Positions 41,982-53,529 of a DNA stretch of 64,000 nt are shown one piece after another. The first letter of the stretch is position 1. Each line of letters opens with the position of its first letter. Below the pieces are notes generated by a model. The model ran no database searches and was not told the origin of the DNA. It was given only the letters and a program-made list of their open reading frames with translations. The stretch lies in assembly GCA_024195585.1 (NCBI GenBank), contig SWBL01000048.1, positions 62,001 to 126,000 of the forward strand, in the 5' to 3' direction. The position numbers and the translations under genes were made by a program. This stretch comes from Aureobasidium sp. EXF-3400. Taxonomy: Eukaryota > Ascomycota > Dothideomycetes > Dothideales > Saccotheciaceae.

Positions 41982-42421
41982 GGATATGTCTACTATCTGT
42001 AGGTGATCGTGCAGTTTTATAGCTCCCACGCGACATGGCCTTGCACATGGGCATCATGTTTTTTGATCGACTGGAGTGATGTGGAGATTGAAGTAATGCC
42101 AAGTCGATGGTTCATGCGCGATATAGTATCTACTATCGACAATATGGAGGTGTGCGACTGGCTGAGTCTGTCTTTTGTAGGTCATTTTTACTGTTCTGCT
42201 TGCGCGCAGCCCTTTTTCGAGAGCTCAAGCGTTGCATGTTGCTGGCGACATTGAGGACCGATGTTGCTATGCTTCTTCGATCGTTTCTTGTTCTTGTGGA
42301 CGCTTGCTCGGGCGGTGGCTGTCTGTTCAAAGGCAGCGATATGCTCGAGCCTCGGACCGAAAAGTGGTCGCCAGTATATAGGCCTTGAGGTTGTGTGTTC
42401 TTTTCCAAACTCCCAACCCTT
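41982..42421. other. intergenic region
   Basis: 440 bp with no supportable gene, between the candidate at 41566-41981 and the 3' end of GPI11. Confidence 0.4.
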
Positions 42422-43203
42422 TCAAGCAATCTTAATCTTGGACCCCTTAAGCAGTGTACCACCAACAATCTTGCCAACCGCATATCCGATATAAGCACCA
42501 GCCAGAATAGTAACCGGCCACTTCTGCCACCCACGATCCCAGTCCAGAGGGATAGGCACAGCACCCACCCAAGCACCAATCAATGTTCCAACCGTAGCGC
42601 CAAAGACTTCGTCAATGGGGGCAGCCAATGCGCCTACTTCGGTCCACTTGGCGGCATCGACACCATGAACGTAGAAGAGAGGGTATGCGGCGAGCAGCGA
42701 GATGTGGAGGCCGCAGTAGAGGGTATGGACTTGGTGGGAGGTGAGCGGGGCACCGAAAAGGACGAGGATAATGGCGATAAGAGGGGCACCGAGTGTGACG
42801 GCGAGGATAAGCGAGAGAATGCCAGGCTTTTTTGTTCCAGTCAATACAGAAGAATGTGAAGCGGCAGAGTTGTGCGACAACTTACGACCAGCTTTGCTCC
42901 AAATCCAGTGTCTCCTCCGTGGTTCAGACCCATCTTTCCCTTCTTCTTTCCGCGCGTGGCCAATGTGGATTGGTTGCTTCCAGGAATACAGATGCAGAGG
43001 TATAGCAACTGCAGAGCAGCAACGCCCATAGCTAGCTGTGGAAGTGTGTCGATGGGCTTCTCGACCAGCGAGGGGAACTGGTAGTAGAAGAGGCCGAGCA
43101 AGAGCAGCGGGTGCAGGTGTGTATAGATGGGCGACAAGCCATCGTCCCAGCTCTCGATCGGGTGCGATTTGGTCGCTTTTGTTTTTGTCTCTGTCGCTGC
43201 CAT
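42422..43203 (-). CDS. GPI11: GPI ethanolamine phosphate transfer subunit Gpi11/PIG-F
   Basis: Exons 42886-43203 and 42422-42826, intron 42827-42885 (GTAAGT donor, TTGACTGG branch, AAG acceptor), giving 240 residues. The short soluble start (MAATETKTKATKSHPIESWD) is followed by six or so membrane segments: IYTHLHPLLLLGLFYYQF, LAMGVAALQLLYLCICI, ILSLILAVTLGAPLIAIILV, TLYCGLHISLLAAYPLFYVH, and the C-terminal signature DWDRGWQKWPVTILAGAYIG ending VGGTLLKGSKIK. A cytosolic basic loop (RGKKKGKMGLNH) sits mid-protein. In the ER, Gpi11 partners Gpi13/Gpi7-type transferases to add phosphoethanolamine to GPI mannoses, so it acts upstream of wall proteins such as the one at 45583. The AAG acceptor is unusual but the frame and family support it. 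Confidence 0.9.
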
Positions 43204-43383
43204 TGTTGTGTGTGTATAGAGAAGACTTGCTGCTACGAGTACTTGAACATTTGTTGTTTGGAGATTGATGAAGCCTCGGCCACGCCAGGGAGCTTCGGCC
43301 TCTCCCCGAACAAAGCCCGTATACCACTGACATTACTCGAGCCTCCTTCAAACATGTCATCAAAACCAATTGAATATTCAAAT

Positions 43384-44201
43384 CTACATTCCTGATCGTA
43401 GAGCTCCTTCCAGCCATGTCACGCCGGCCACAACGCCGTCGACGATGCGCACTTTCGATCCTTGACCATGACCCAATGTCTCAATAGCTGCTTCTCTGAC
43501 CATATCGTCAAACCCTGCCATACCTGCACACCCAAGACATACCGCTCCAACAGGGCCTCCAGCATCGTCAACCAAAAGCCTTGCTACTGCCTTCTTCATC
43601 CGAGCGCGTACCGAGACAGGCGAGATCTCATGCAGCTCTGAAGCATTAAGCCCTGTCGTCTGCACTCCAGCGAATGCCGCACTACCCTCTGTATTATCCT
43701 CAACACCTAGATAGTTGTCCACAGCCTCGCGCAAAGTTGCTTCCCACACTTTACCCGTGCTGACGATACCAAACCGCTCACCAGGGCCAATAGCTTGCAA
43801 GCTGCTGCTGATCGATGCTTCAAAGATACCAGTTACCGGCTTGCGACGACCGCCAATCTCTGGTCTGGCTTTGAGCTGTCCGACCAGAGGGTGAGCCGAG
43901 TAACAGCAAACGAGAAAAGCGTCGTGTGTTTCGAGCAGCGGAAGTAAAGGTTCTAGACAATGTCTTGCCGACTCTGCCGCATCGTCTTCGTTGTTGATAG
44001 ATGCTGGTCCCGAAGGTGCCGTGAAATATGTGTGTTGCGTCTGTTACGAATGCCCAAACTCAGACCTTGACTCTTGTGTGCTCAATGGATAATAAATACC
44101 GATGAGTAGCCCAGAGAGTCAACTAGCGGCTTGAGCGCGTTTGTCATGGACCTCGTCGAGTTCGGATTGATGATGAGGATCTTTCTCAATGCAGGAACCA
44201 T
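43384..44201 (-). CDS. DCG1: Dcg1-like Asp/Glu/hydantoin racemase family protein
   Basis: Exons 44100-44201 and 43384-44040, intron 44041-44099 (GTATTT donor, AACAG acceptor), giving 252 residues. The start MVPALRKILIINPNSTRSMT is the family's beta1-loop (IxxINPNST). The spliced second exon gives YFTAPSGPASINNEDDA, then the first catalytic cysteine region FLVCCYSAHPL, GIFEASISSSLQAIGPGERF, GIVSTGKVWE and the second cysteine in AVCLGCAGMAGF. The protein ends RIVDGVVAGVTWLEGAL. Both active-site Cys loops are intact. Enzymes of this family racemise hydantoins or amino acids; yeast DCG1 is nitrogen-catabolite-regulated, but its substrate is not known. An initiator further inside the frame would delete the INPNST motif, so the two-exon model is preferred. 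Confidence 0.88.
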
Positions 44202-44877
44202 TGTGTCGTTTGATTTTGTGATGCTGGAAGTTGGAGATGGAGTCAAGACAACTTTGGAAGAAAAAATCCTGCAAGAAGGTATACTATCAATTGTGCATGC
44301 GCCTGTGTTTGCGTTACTCGATATAAATGACCAAGAGGCTTCAGAGACCGAAAGCTTCGGCTCAAGTCGGACGTCTCCGCTGTTGCTACTGGCAGACTTT
44401 CTGAACGGTTGTTCCCAGCAGTATTTGCAAGCAACAAAAGGCTCCAGCGTGCAAGCTGTTTCTTCTGCAGATAGAGACCCCGCTCGAGATGGAGGGAGGT
44501 GTGGCCGCTCTGATGGTCACCCGCTATCAGCCAACGCTCGGCATTTTGAGCCTCCAAAGTCAAAAGCACAACACCTCTTCCCACCCTCATGTACTCGTCT
44601 TGGCACATTCTCGACAACGAAGATATTGAATCCTCCAACGATTACTTGCCATTGGTCTCATGGCTTGTTCTCATCTTGTATTTCCGACGGCCCAGTGTGT
44701 CTTGTGATCTCGACATTCAGACATGCCACCTCTGACAGCTGGGATTGTTGCAATTGTGTTTTCTCCTGCCCATAACATTAGCACTACCAGAGACAGCATT
44801 CTCAGATCTGCGGCTTACCTGACGTTCTTGGGGTTGCCAACAATGTCCGTAGGTTGAGCATTCCCATTGTACGGCTC
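44202..44877. other. intergenic region with possible coding exon fragments
   Basis: A minus-strand stretch just past the TAG at 44878-44880 reads EPYNGNAQPTDIVGNPKNV and ends at a GTAAGC donor. It stays in the frame of the small reading frame at 44878-45042, separated only by that TAG. A third frame is also open (SGIGAVQWECSTYG). I cannot decide between a further exon, a broken gene or chance. The + strand frame 44131-44775 overlaps DCG1 and is not credible. Confidence 0.35.
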
Positions 44878-45042
44878 CTATACCGCTACAAAATCTGATA
44901 TGCTCATGTTCTCAAACATCTTGACGTCGCCGAGACCCGTCCCTTTGTAGGCGAGGTACATGCCGATGGGCGAGATGCGTGTGTTGCGAACGGCTCGGAA
45001 TAATCGAATGTAGAGGATTCGTTTGAGGGTTGCAATGACCAT
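44878..45042 (-). CDS. possible small protein or exon of a damaged gene
   Basis: From ATG 45042: 54 codons reading MVIATLKRILYIRLFRAVRN, then TRISPIGMYLAYKGTGLGDV and KMFENMSISDFVAV, then TAG. The composition is strongly protein-like, and the frame stays open upstream (IYADVCTYEPKPPA) to a CAG acceptor-like site near 45089. After the TAG, the same frame continues with sensible residues (EPYNGNAQPTDIVGNPKN) to a GTAAGC donor. That suggests either an intron around the TAG or a nonsense-mutated gene. No family is recognised. Confidence 0.3.
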   Translation of the reverse strand: MVIATLKRILYIRLFRAVRNTRISPIGMYLAYKGTGLGDVKMFENMSISDFVAV

Positions 45043-45582
45043 GGCAGGAGGTTTAGGCTCGTAGGTACAGACGTCGGCGTAGATGCTGCTTAGGCATTAG
45101 GTGCTGACTCCTGAACTTGGTATCGAGAAGACAAGGCGGCGATGTAGTGGTGTGGTGTGATGAATATTTGGAGGTCACAAGATGGCTGATCAATGCTTTT
45201 CCTAAGTCGGGCCAGTTGTCAGGCAGGCGTGGGTGTTCGCGGCTTCCTCATTCATGACTTGATGCAATTAGCAGATCCGACACCGATACTCGCACAGCTT
45301 CACTTGAACATAAACAGCAAGTTAAGTGAATAGATAGATTGCTCCTATCTAATATAAATCCGCACAAATGCTACGCCAGAAGCGTTCGCATGCCATTCCC
45401 CATTTTCCCGCTATGCTAGATGATAAAAGTACAAAACATTCTTAAGGAGAGTCGTGATCGTTTAGTTGAATGAAAATGAAGAAGTGAAACTCGATCTTGC
45501 AGCAACATATTTACAAGACATCATGTGCCTGTATATCTTTTTCGTGTCTTTCTCATCTCGTGCATTGAAGCCCTACATGCTC
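45043..45582. other. intergenic region
   Basis: 540 bp, AT-richer toward 45300-45560 (the 3' flank of the wall-protein gene). No gene is seen. Confidence 0.4.
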
Positions 45583-47304
45583 TTAAAGCATATAGGCTAG
45601 ACCCAGAGCACCACCAACAACAGCGAATGCGCCCTTCATCTGGGCGTGAGGAGCACTAGCAGCACCAGACTGCAGGCCAGGAGCGGCAGTGTTGGTAGGG
45701 CTAGCACGGTCAGAAGAGGCGGTTGCAGCCTGTGCACCACCAACGACAGCAAGTGAGGTGACAGTAGCTTGCGAGCCATTAGGCAAAGTCGTGGTGTACA
45801 AAACAAGAGAGCTGACTTTGCCACCACCGGGGGTGTAAGTAGTGATGAAAGTGGAGCCCTTGGCATCCGTAGTAGTGATTACAGCTCCGCGAGAAACACC
45901 TGAGAGCACGACACTGGCACCATACTGATCAGTAGTGGTTATAACGTCAGTAGCGCTGGTACGACGGGTGCTGCCACTGGGCTCAGGTGCATCGGCAGAG
46001 CTGACGATATCTCCATTCTGGTCAACAGCAACGCTGTCAATAGCCGATGTTGATGAGACAGTTGAACCACGCGAGTTGGTGGTGACAACAACAACGCCAG
46101 GGAAGCGAGCAGAAGTGGTGATAGCACGACCTTCGGAATTGGTTGTGGTGTAGGTCTGCTCGACACTGACAGATGCGGACTGCTGGAATGCTGAAGTGGT
46201 CTGAACAACGGTGCTTCCTTCGCTGTTTGTGCTAGACACAACAACAGGAACAAGGACACCGGAAGCGGTAGAAGCGGGGGCGGATGAGCCAGCAGCCGAA
46301 CTGGTAGAGGCAGCGATCTGGCGAGAGGCAGTAACGGAAGATTCAATGGTGCTTCCGGCCGAGTTGGTGGTGGTGACTGCCACAACGGTAGGCTCAATTG
46401 AGCTAGCAGCAGAGCTAGCGGCAGAGCTCTCGGCGGATGATTCAGCTGCGGAGCTTTCAGAAGAAGCTGCGGATGAGGATTCTACAACTGATGAGCGACG
46501 TCCAGAAGAAACAGCACTGGAGGCAGAGGATGGGGAGGATGAAACAGATGAAGCATCGGAAGGCGAATCAGAAGACTGTGCCGCGGAGGAGGACGCGGCA
46601 GCAGAAGAATCAGAGCTCTGTTGGGAGGAGACAGAACTCTGGGCGGCGGAGGAGGTCTCGGGAGACGAGGTCAGGGTAGAAGAGATAACACTCGAGCCGG
46701 AAGTAGCAGCAACAACAGTTTCCGAGCGCGACGCGGGAGAAGCAGAAGCAGAAGCAGAAAACGCGGACGAAGAATCAACAACACTGCTCTCACCTCCTGT
46801 AGTGCTCGAAGGAGCAGTCGACGATTCAGTAGCTGAAGTAGGAGAGTTGGATGTCGAGACGGCCGAGGTTTCTGTGGTCAAAGAAACGGAAGTTGTGCTC
46901 GATCCGGTGACAATGACGGCCTCGGTGCTAGTAGTCGATTGTTGGTCCGAAGAAGTGGTAGGAGGAGTGGCAATGGCGGTCGTGTTGCCGCTGTTGTCGT
47001 CTTGTCTCTTGCGCAATTCTGCTCGGACGGCGACATCGTGCTTTGCAATCTCAATAAGACGCGAAGCCAGCGACGGGTTGTCCTTTTGGATGTGCTCCAG
47101 GGCCTTGTGGTCCTTCTCGAATACGCCAGCCTGATACTTTCCTCCAAGGTGTCCAGACAATGCGGCGTGAATTGACTCTTCCGGCAGACGGTTCATCATC
47201 TGTCTGAATACGCCAACATCTTCCTCACGCTTGTCGGCAAAGTCGGCCAGCGCAAAGCCAGAGACCTGGAGTCCAGCGAGCAGGAGTGACCGGAGCGAAG
47301 GCAT
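45583..47304 (-). CDS. Ser/Thr-rich GPI-anchored cell-surface protein
   Basis: 573 residues from MPSLRSLLLAGLQVSGFALA, a clear signal peptide; an in-frame upstream ATG at 47397 would bury it, so 47304 is chosen. A short folded N-terminal part follows (about 20-115: ADKREEDVGVFRQMMNRLPE, HLGGKYQAGVFEKDHKALEH). Then comes a very long Ser/Ala/Thr mucin-like region (runs such as SSAAESSAESSAASSAASS), surely heavily O-glycosylated. The C-terminal half carries at least five diverged repeats of the type V(V/I)TTTNSxGSTVxxTSA (TTTNSAGST, STNSEGSTVVQTT, TTNSRGSTVSS, TTTDQYGAS, TTTDAKGST). The end, SGAASAPHAQ then MKGAFAVVGGALGLAYML, is a GPI-attachment signal. Likely a wall or plasma-membrane protein; the N-terminal domain is not identified. 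Confidence 0.85.
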   Translation of the reverse strand: MPSLRSLLLAGLQVSGFALADFADKREEDVGVFRQMMNRLPEESIHAALSGHLGGKYQAGVFEKDHKALEHIQKDNPSLASRLIEIAKHDVAVRAELRKRQDDNSGNTTAIATPPTTSSDQQSTTSTEAVIVTGSSTTSVSLTTETSAVSTSNSPTSATESSTAPSSTTGGESSVVDSSSAFSASASASPASRSETVVAATSGSSVISSTLTSSPETSSAAQSSVSSQQSSDSSAAASSSAAQSSDSPSDASSVSSSPSSASSAVSSGRRSSVVESSSAASSESSAAESSAESSAASSAASSIEPTVVAVTTTNSAGSTIESSVTASRQIAASTSSAAGSSAPASTASGVLVPVVVSSTNSEGSTVVQTTSAFQQSASVSVEQTYTTTNSEGRAITTSARFPGVVVVTTNSRGSTVSSTSAIDSVAVDQNGDIVSSADAPEPSGSTRRTSATDVITTTDQYGASVVLSGVSRGAVITTTDAKGSTFITTYTPGGGKVSSLVLYTTTLPNGSQATVTSLAVVGGAQAATASSDRASPTNTAAPGLQSGAASAPHAQMKGAFAVVGGALGLAYML

Positions 47305-48814
47305 GTTGTCGTAGTACAGTCCGAGTGTGTTGTGAGAAAAGGTGTACAACCTTTTGGGGGGAGACGCGTTAGAAGAGGAGTCGAACGGGTGAGACAAGGT
47401 ACGGATACGTACAGGATCAGCTATTGTGTATAAGCGAAGGTGTGGCTGACTATATAGCTAGCCCCGATGTTTCAAAAGCCCTGGTCAACGGCAAAGCTGC
47501 GTCTGAGTGGTAGATTGCTTGTTCAACGACGACGACTACTGCTGCAGCGTTGATTGAGGAGATTCGATAAAAGATGCCGTGAAGAAGCGAATGTATGAAA
47601 AGATGGCAAGAAGGCCCGGTGTTGCAGAAGCAGCAGGATATGAAGGACAGAGCCTTGTGGGACGGCACACAATGGCAGCCGGCGAACCTTGAAAGCTGCT
47701 CGGATCGCGGCCGACCAAGCCTCGATCCTATGACGGCTACGATCGACACCACCACACGCGAACTTGGACGAGACGGCAGTCCAGTCGCTTGAAGTTCAGT
47801 CCAAAAATAAGCCGTCCTGACAAACACTATTCCCTCCCTTGTGTTCGCCACCCAGCTATACCACTCTCTAACAGCGCATTTATATAACATAGCAGGTCTG
47901 AAAAATACCATCGAGGCTCTTTCATTCCAACATCGCGTACGCCACATGTCCACAGGCTTGAGCGCACGGCTTCCCGTCAAAATGTCGCTCAACGTATTCG
48001 ACGGACATGACGTTAGCAACTTCGTTTTCCTGCCGTTCGTGCAGCAGGACTTGATCCATGTCAACTGACTCTGCTGTAAGCACCGGCTCTAGTCACTAGA
48101 GGCCGTCCGATCTTGCGCGCATCCTCCACTCGAAACACGAAACAAACCCTCAACACTCCACCTTGACGCGATACTTTCGCTCTTTCGAGTGGAGACTTGT
48201 CCGCATCGTCTTGCTTCATGCTCAAAGGGCATGCTGACCCGCGTCCCAAGCACGCTTACCTCGTAGATCTCGTAAGAGACGTCTCTTTGCAGCCTTCGTC
48301 GATCCTGCGCTGTCTGCTTCGGACTTGTACATCTTGCCTGTTCCTGAGAGACTGCATCTGTGACTTCTCAACTCCTCACCAATGTCCCCCCGAGGGCCGC
48401 GGGAACCTACTCATGGGCTGTGCAGTGTACTCGCGTACCTCCTATGAATAGTGCACCTTGCATACTGTGCCCTGCGAACTGAAAACCCAAAATGTCCTCG
48501 TGTCCGCATGTGATTTCTGTGCAACGTGTTCAATGGTATGTGGCCATGCGCTCAAAACGTGTATTTCAAATGCTTCGTCCCCTCGAAGAGACGCTATGAG
48601 AAATTTGGATTAAGAACCAAGAATTGGCTGCTGAGTGTAACAATTTCGCGCGTGGTTGAATAAGTCAACCATCCTCTGTCTCCTATGCCTTCTTTTCCTC
48701 GTCCAGATCGGAGAGCAACTCTCCTTCCACAACTCCGCTCTTTGCAATGCGTTCCAACCCCGGTATCCAAGAGCTTCCACCAACCAATTTCCCATCCTTG
48801 TCATACCAAACAAC
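47305..48814. other. intergenic region upstream of the wall-protein gene
   Basis: About 1.5 kb. No supportable gene. The 204-codon minus-strand frame at 47450-48064 is Cys/Arg-rich without domain signs and is rejected. The right end is the 3' flank of the RhoGAP gene. Confidence 0.45.
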
Positions 48815-51591
48815 CTAGGCTTGAGCATTCGGGGTAGGATCAAAGGGTTGAGTCTGCTTTGGCAGGGTACCTTCGGAAAACTCGGGCTGGGCGTTTCCTG
48901 AGGCTTGCGCAACTTGTGTTTGAGTCTCACTGACGGCAACAGGGGCAGTGTTGCTATCAACTTGTCCAGGAATCTGGGGACCTAACGTTGCCAGAGGTGA
49001 GGCACCATGCACATTGGCGGTGCTTGTCTCTGGAACTGTCCGCTGTACTGCTGCAGGAGATCGCTGCCTAGACAGTTCGAAACTCTTTCCTGTGCCCGCC
49101 GGTGCATTGAGGCTCTGTCTCGAACCATTGTGCTCCTCCTTCAGAACTTTTATCGGCGATCGTGCTCTTCTTTCTGCTTCGCGCTCTTTGCGTTCGCTCA
49201 GCTTACTCCTTATCCAGCTCATCGGTCCCTTTTTGTTGTCGCTATCAGACAATAGGGATTCGGGATCGGACATCACATGACTGTCCTGGAAGCTGCGTCT
49301 GGATTGTCCAACACTAGAACTACTGATAGTAGACTTGCTCTGATCTGCGCTATTCATGTTTCCAAAACCGGAGTTTGCACGAGCACGGTCAGTGGCTTCG
49401 CGGTCTTCAGCCGGTCTCGAGAATCGCCAGCGGCGTTTCTTTTCAGGCTTCTCGGCAGATGATTGGAACTGCTCGTGATGGTCTACGTCAGAAGCATCAG
49501 TCACATCTGTGACATCCGTAGAATGGAACGAGTGTGCTGGCGAAACAGTAGGTCTGAGGGTAGCGTCCGTCTCTGTTCGCCGAGGGGTCATGAATCTAGA
49601 AGATGTATGAGTTGCGGCGTGATCGGAGCGATCATTGCCATGCTCGCTGACGTAGTCCTGAGCGCGTGAATCCAACACCGGCGTGGTTGGGGAAGTGAAA
49701 TAGTCACTCGGTGATTCGAGCTCCTGTTGGAGAGAATGGGCAGAGCTGTGAGCGCTTGATAGAGCACTTCCAGGGATACGCTTCTTCTGTAGCTTGTTAG
49801 GCTTACGCCCATCTCTTCTCTCACTATCACTGCCTCCAGGAGAGGGCTTCAGGAAATCCATAATGGCGCGAGAAGGGGTGCCAGAGGGGGAACGTTCAGC
49901 AGGATTGATTCTTCGGTCACTGGTTGGCGAAGTGATGTGCAGAGGCGCCGTGCTAGACTGAGTGTGTTCTCTTTGCAACAGTCCCATTGTCTCAGTTCCA
50001 TGGGTGGCCAGAGGGGTAGTTGCCTCGCTAGATGAGGCTGAGATAATTTCGGGTCCAAGAGGTACAGAATGCGAAGGATGGAATGCTGCAGGAGAAACAA
50101 CAGTTGGTGCAGGTGCGGAAGTTGGGAAAGCCAGAGCAGGAGTGGGAGCAACAGGTGTTTGCTCTTCAGCAATGCTGTTCTCCGCGACGGTTGAGGTGTC
50201 GATGACGGTAGGCAGAGGGCTGGAACCAGAACCAGGGCTGGGGGTAGGCGGCTCAGAGCTCTTCTCGCGACGGAAGTGTGGAGATGCGCTATGCTTTGAG
50301 GGAACGGTATTGCTACGGTGAATGCCTCCAGAGTTTGCAGGGCTGCCGAGGGTAGGTGTAGTGTGGCCCTGAGGATGGGCAGAGCGCTTGGAGGCTCTCG
50401 AGGACACCGAGACATTTCTGCGAAGATTTCCAAACATGCGCACACTATCAGCACCGGCACTAGCGTTGGAAGATGAGCGGCCAAGAAGAGTCTTGGATCT
50501 TGCTGGGGTCAGAGGCGAACCAGGGGCCTTAGGTGAGGGGGCACCGCTCTGGACCTCCTTGACCGTCTTTTCGTCAGCAGCAGTACCGTGCATACCGATC
50601 AAGAACGAGTCCTGATTCTCGATGAGGAAGATCAAAACATCCTGACTGAGGCGGTACTCGGGAGGGGCCATATCATGCTGGGGGTGCGACAGGAGACCGG
50701 GCTGGAAGATGGCAGCAAGATTGGGTGTTGTCATTTTGTTGAACTCGGACTTGCTCGCAAAGACTGCCAGAAGATCGAGAATGTATAGAAGCAGCTGACG
50801 ATTCAAGGGAGGCAACTCGGTGATGAGGCTCTGGTAGACAAAGATAGCCTTGACAGGGTCGAAGTGGCCGATGTTGGGAGCCTGCATATCCATAGAGCCG
50901 ACAGCTTGGGCCTGGTGGTTCTTAAGCGGGTCGCGGAAACGTTCGTAGAACTCGAGAGGGATGATGGGTTCGGGCAGCTGGTTAAAGTATCTGCGAAGGA
51001 TGTTGGCGGCATCGTGGACGGTGTAGCCACTCCAGTCGAGGCCTTTGCCGTAGCGGTCGGGAGAGTCGAAGGCGATACGTAGTTCCTTGATGCGCTTCTC
51101 AGATCCACTCAGACGGAAGATTCCCTCGACATCGGTAGCTATGGCTGGTGTTAGCGCGTGGTGCTTGGGTATGAGTTTAGCCATGGGTTGGACATACCCT
51201 TCTCTTTCAGATAGACGCCGCACTTGGCGACGACTATGGGAACATAGCCATAGATGTAGCTCTGGCCTTGTTCGTTGAACAGCGAGATGGCGACGTTGGC
51301 GTAACGGATACTCGTTTGGAGAGGGACACCGAAGATGCCTTGGGGAGCTGCGCGACAAACCAACAGATTAGCATGTGAAACCAACGACAAGTCGCTGCGC
51401 AAAGCGGAGAGCACACGGAACGTACCCTTCTCTTCCTGTTGCACTCTTTGAGGTGTGGCACGCTTGAAGTTCTTCCACCACGAAGTCAGGTCGCGCTTCG
51501 ACTGGACGGCCTCGGCGGACGAAGCAGTCGCATTCGGCGCAGGGGGCGCCGGGGTCGCGCCTAGGTGATGCCCGGCCGACGAGTTGGGCAT
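48815..51591 (-). CDS. RhoGAP-domain GTPase-activating protein (Sac7/Bag7-like)
   Basis: Exons 51426-51591, 51198-51347 and 48815-51138, giving 879 residues. The introns are 78 nt (GTACGT donor) and 59 nt (GTATGT donor), both phase 1. Splicing rebuilds the domain start: WWKNFKRATPQ, APQGIFGVPLQTSIRYANVA, YIYGYVPIVVAKCGVYLKE and then ATDVEGIFRLSGSEKRIKEL, which contains the catalytic arginine finger (GIFRLSG). The RhoGAP fold continues to about residue 260 (YTVHDAANILRRYFNQLPEP, LPPLNRQLLLYILDLLAVFA, NKMTTPNLAAIFQPGLLSHP). The remaining 600 residues are disordered, Ser/Pro-rich and full of SP/TP and SxxS sites, likely phosphorylated. It should stimulate GTP hydrolysis by Rho1-type GTPases in wall integrity and polarity; the target is inferred from family only. 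Confidence 0.92.
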
Positions 51592-52577
51592 GCTCGGCGC
51601 AGGTGTAAATTATGCAGGCCCGCCGTCGTGCTGCGTGGTAGCTCTGGCGAGGGCGGAATCAATAAGCCGGCGACGTGGGTGAAGCCAGAGGTTATGTATG
51701 CACGAGAGAGGGAGCAAGAATGAATCAAGGCGATCAGCGACGAAGTGCACCACTCACACCCAGGACTTGGCGGCTGACTTTCCGTTGTTTGAGATGAGTC
51801 CTGCTTGGTCACGGCTACAGCACAAAACACCCGCGCTGAGCTAGCTACCACCTCACCCAACACCACCATACACAATGACGACGCCCTATGAGCAAAGCAG
51901 GTTTACACTGGCCGAATGTGCTCGTCGCTGTGTTTCTGTTGACGCTGCCGCGGCCACTATATTGACACGCTCTTGGCACCAGCCACACACATGTTGAACT
52001 CTGTTCAAAGTAAAGACTCTGGAGATGAGATCAAGAAGTGTTATATTCGAGATTGCGGAGTAGATGCGGAGCAGATGGAGACAGGAGGTTGGGGATATGC
52101 ACGCTATATACAGGCCAATCTGTTCTGCTGACGACTGTCTGATGATTGAACGAGAGCGATTGTTTATTTATAGCCTTTGGATCGAACGGCATCGCTGCTC
52201 GCATGTGGTGCGGCGTGGCTTTCGACTGATGGTCGGACGAGCACAAAAATTGTCTCACACTCACGTACACACACTGGCCGTCCAACAATAAGGTAATTGA
52301 GCAGTTTGGAGAGAACTTGTCATTGTTTTTATATGCAGACAAGTCACAGCTTGCAGATCACAGTTGAAGATTGAAAGCGGTCAAGGAGGCAGGGCTCGAG
52401 ACGGTCATACTCTAGGAAGCGTGACGCTCGGAAAGGCCCGCACGTGAGGGTGGATTGATTGAGCTTCGTCGTCAGTCTTGCAGCTTCGCGGTTGCGACAG
52501 AAAGATTTATCCAAGCCTTGTATCAACACCACAACTGTGTTTCCCCATAATCCTCTAATCTCTCACAAATCTGCAAA
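51592..52577. promoter_or_regulatory. divergent promoter region of the RhoGAP gene and TIM9
   Basis: About 1 kb between divergent genes. No credible gene inside; the frames 51561-51875 and 52031-52342 are not protein-like. A CACGTG hexamer occurs at about 52440-52445, upstream of TIM9. Confidence 0.4.
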
Positions 52578-52954
52578 ATGGAAGGGTATGCTATGCTCTT
52601 GCACTTTTGTAGAAATCGCATCTGACCATAGTCCAGTCTCAACCAGAACGAGCAGCGCGAGCTCGCCATGCGCATGGAGAAGAAGCAAATGTCGCAGTTC
52701 ATGAACGTATGATCTTCACCAACTATACTCCAACGCGATCCCCCGCTGAAAAACGACTCCAGATGTACAGCAACCTCGTCCAGCGCTGCTTCGAGCACTG
52801 CGTTGATGACTTCACCTCATCCAAGCTCTCGTCCAAGGAAGAGGGTTGCACCATGCGCTGCGTCGACAAGTTCATCAAGGGTTCTGAGCGTCTTGGTCAA
52901 AGATTCCAGGAGCAGAACGCTGCCATGGCTCAGTCAGGTGGCCTTATGCGATAG
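52578..52954 (+). CDS. TIM9: mitochondrial intermembrane-space chaperone Tim9
   Basis: Exons 52578-52585, 52637-52706 and 52763-52954, giving 89 residues. The first exon is 8 nt (ATGGAAGG). The introns are 51 nt (GTATGC donor, CTGACC branch, CCAG) and 56 nt (GTATGA donor, GCTGAA-like branch, CCAG). The product starts [20 protein letters not shown] and has the twin CX3C motif: CFEHC and, 14 residues on, CTMRC, followed by the conserved [20 protein letters not shown]. Tim9 forms a hexamer with Tim10 that escorts hydrophobic carrier precursors across the intermembrane space. The size is the family norm. Confidence 0.95.
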
Positions 52955-53529
52955 ATCGCCTCTCTCCCTCCGACTTTTCTACCATCTCGATACCAACCCC
53001 TACTCGACCATTCCGCCACTACTTCCAGTAGCCTGTACAAAAAGAGAACGAAGGACATGAAATTTGAGCCGCAGCGCGGCCTTGGAAATACCGTGTGGGC
53101 CGACTCTGCTGAGTCCTGCAAGGACCAGAGTGAAGGGCATGATATGCATGCACCATGGCCTATAACACCACTAGAGTATCTTGCTTGGCTCAATGGTCAC
53201 GCAAGCAAACAAAATACTATGAATTTCCACTCATGCTCAGGATGTAATATGTCACCCGTTTTATGACGCTCAGCATGTCTGCGAACTCATAGCACCAAGA
53301 TTGTGTGCGAAGACGAGAAATGCAGAAAATATAACGAAGTAGAACTCCTGTGTACCTTGAATGTATCAATCAATCCAATCGATCTCGTTTTGCATTCTGG
53401 TTTGCGATTTTCTGTTTGCTCGTGCCACCATGATGATGTAGTCGAAGCTTTGCCCTCCGCACCTTTTGCCTACCAAAGAAACAAGCAGACGCCTCTTCAA
53501 CACCATAATATCAACACTACACAACCAAA
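52955..53529. other. intergenic region
   Basis: 575 bp between TIM9 and the translin gene, both on the + strand. It contains the TIM9 3' UTR and translin promoter; no gene is seen. Confidence 0.45.

Noticed and set aside
44131..44775. 214-codon + frame
   Set aside because: Overlaps the well-supported first exon of the DCG1-like gene on the other strand and has poor composition.
47450..48064. 204-codon minus-strand frame
   Set aside because: Cys/Arg-rich with no domain; a likely chance frame in the promoter of the wall-protein gene.
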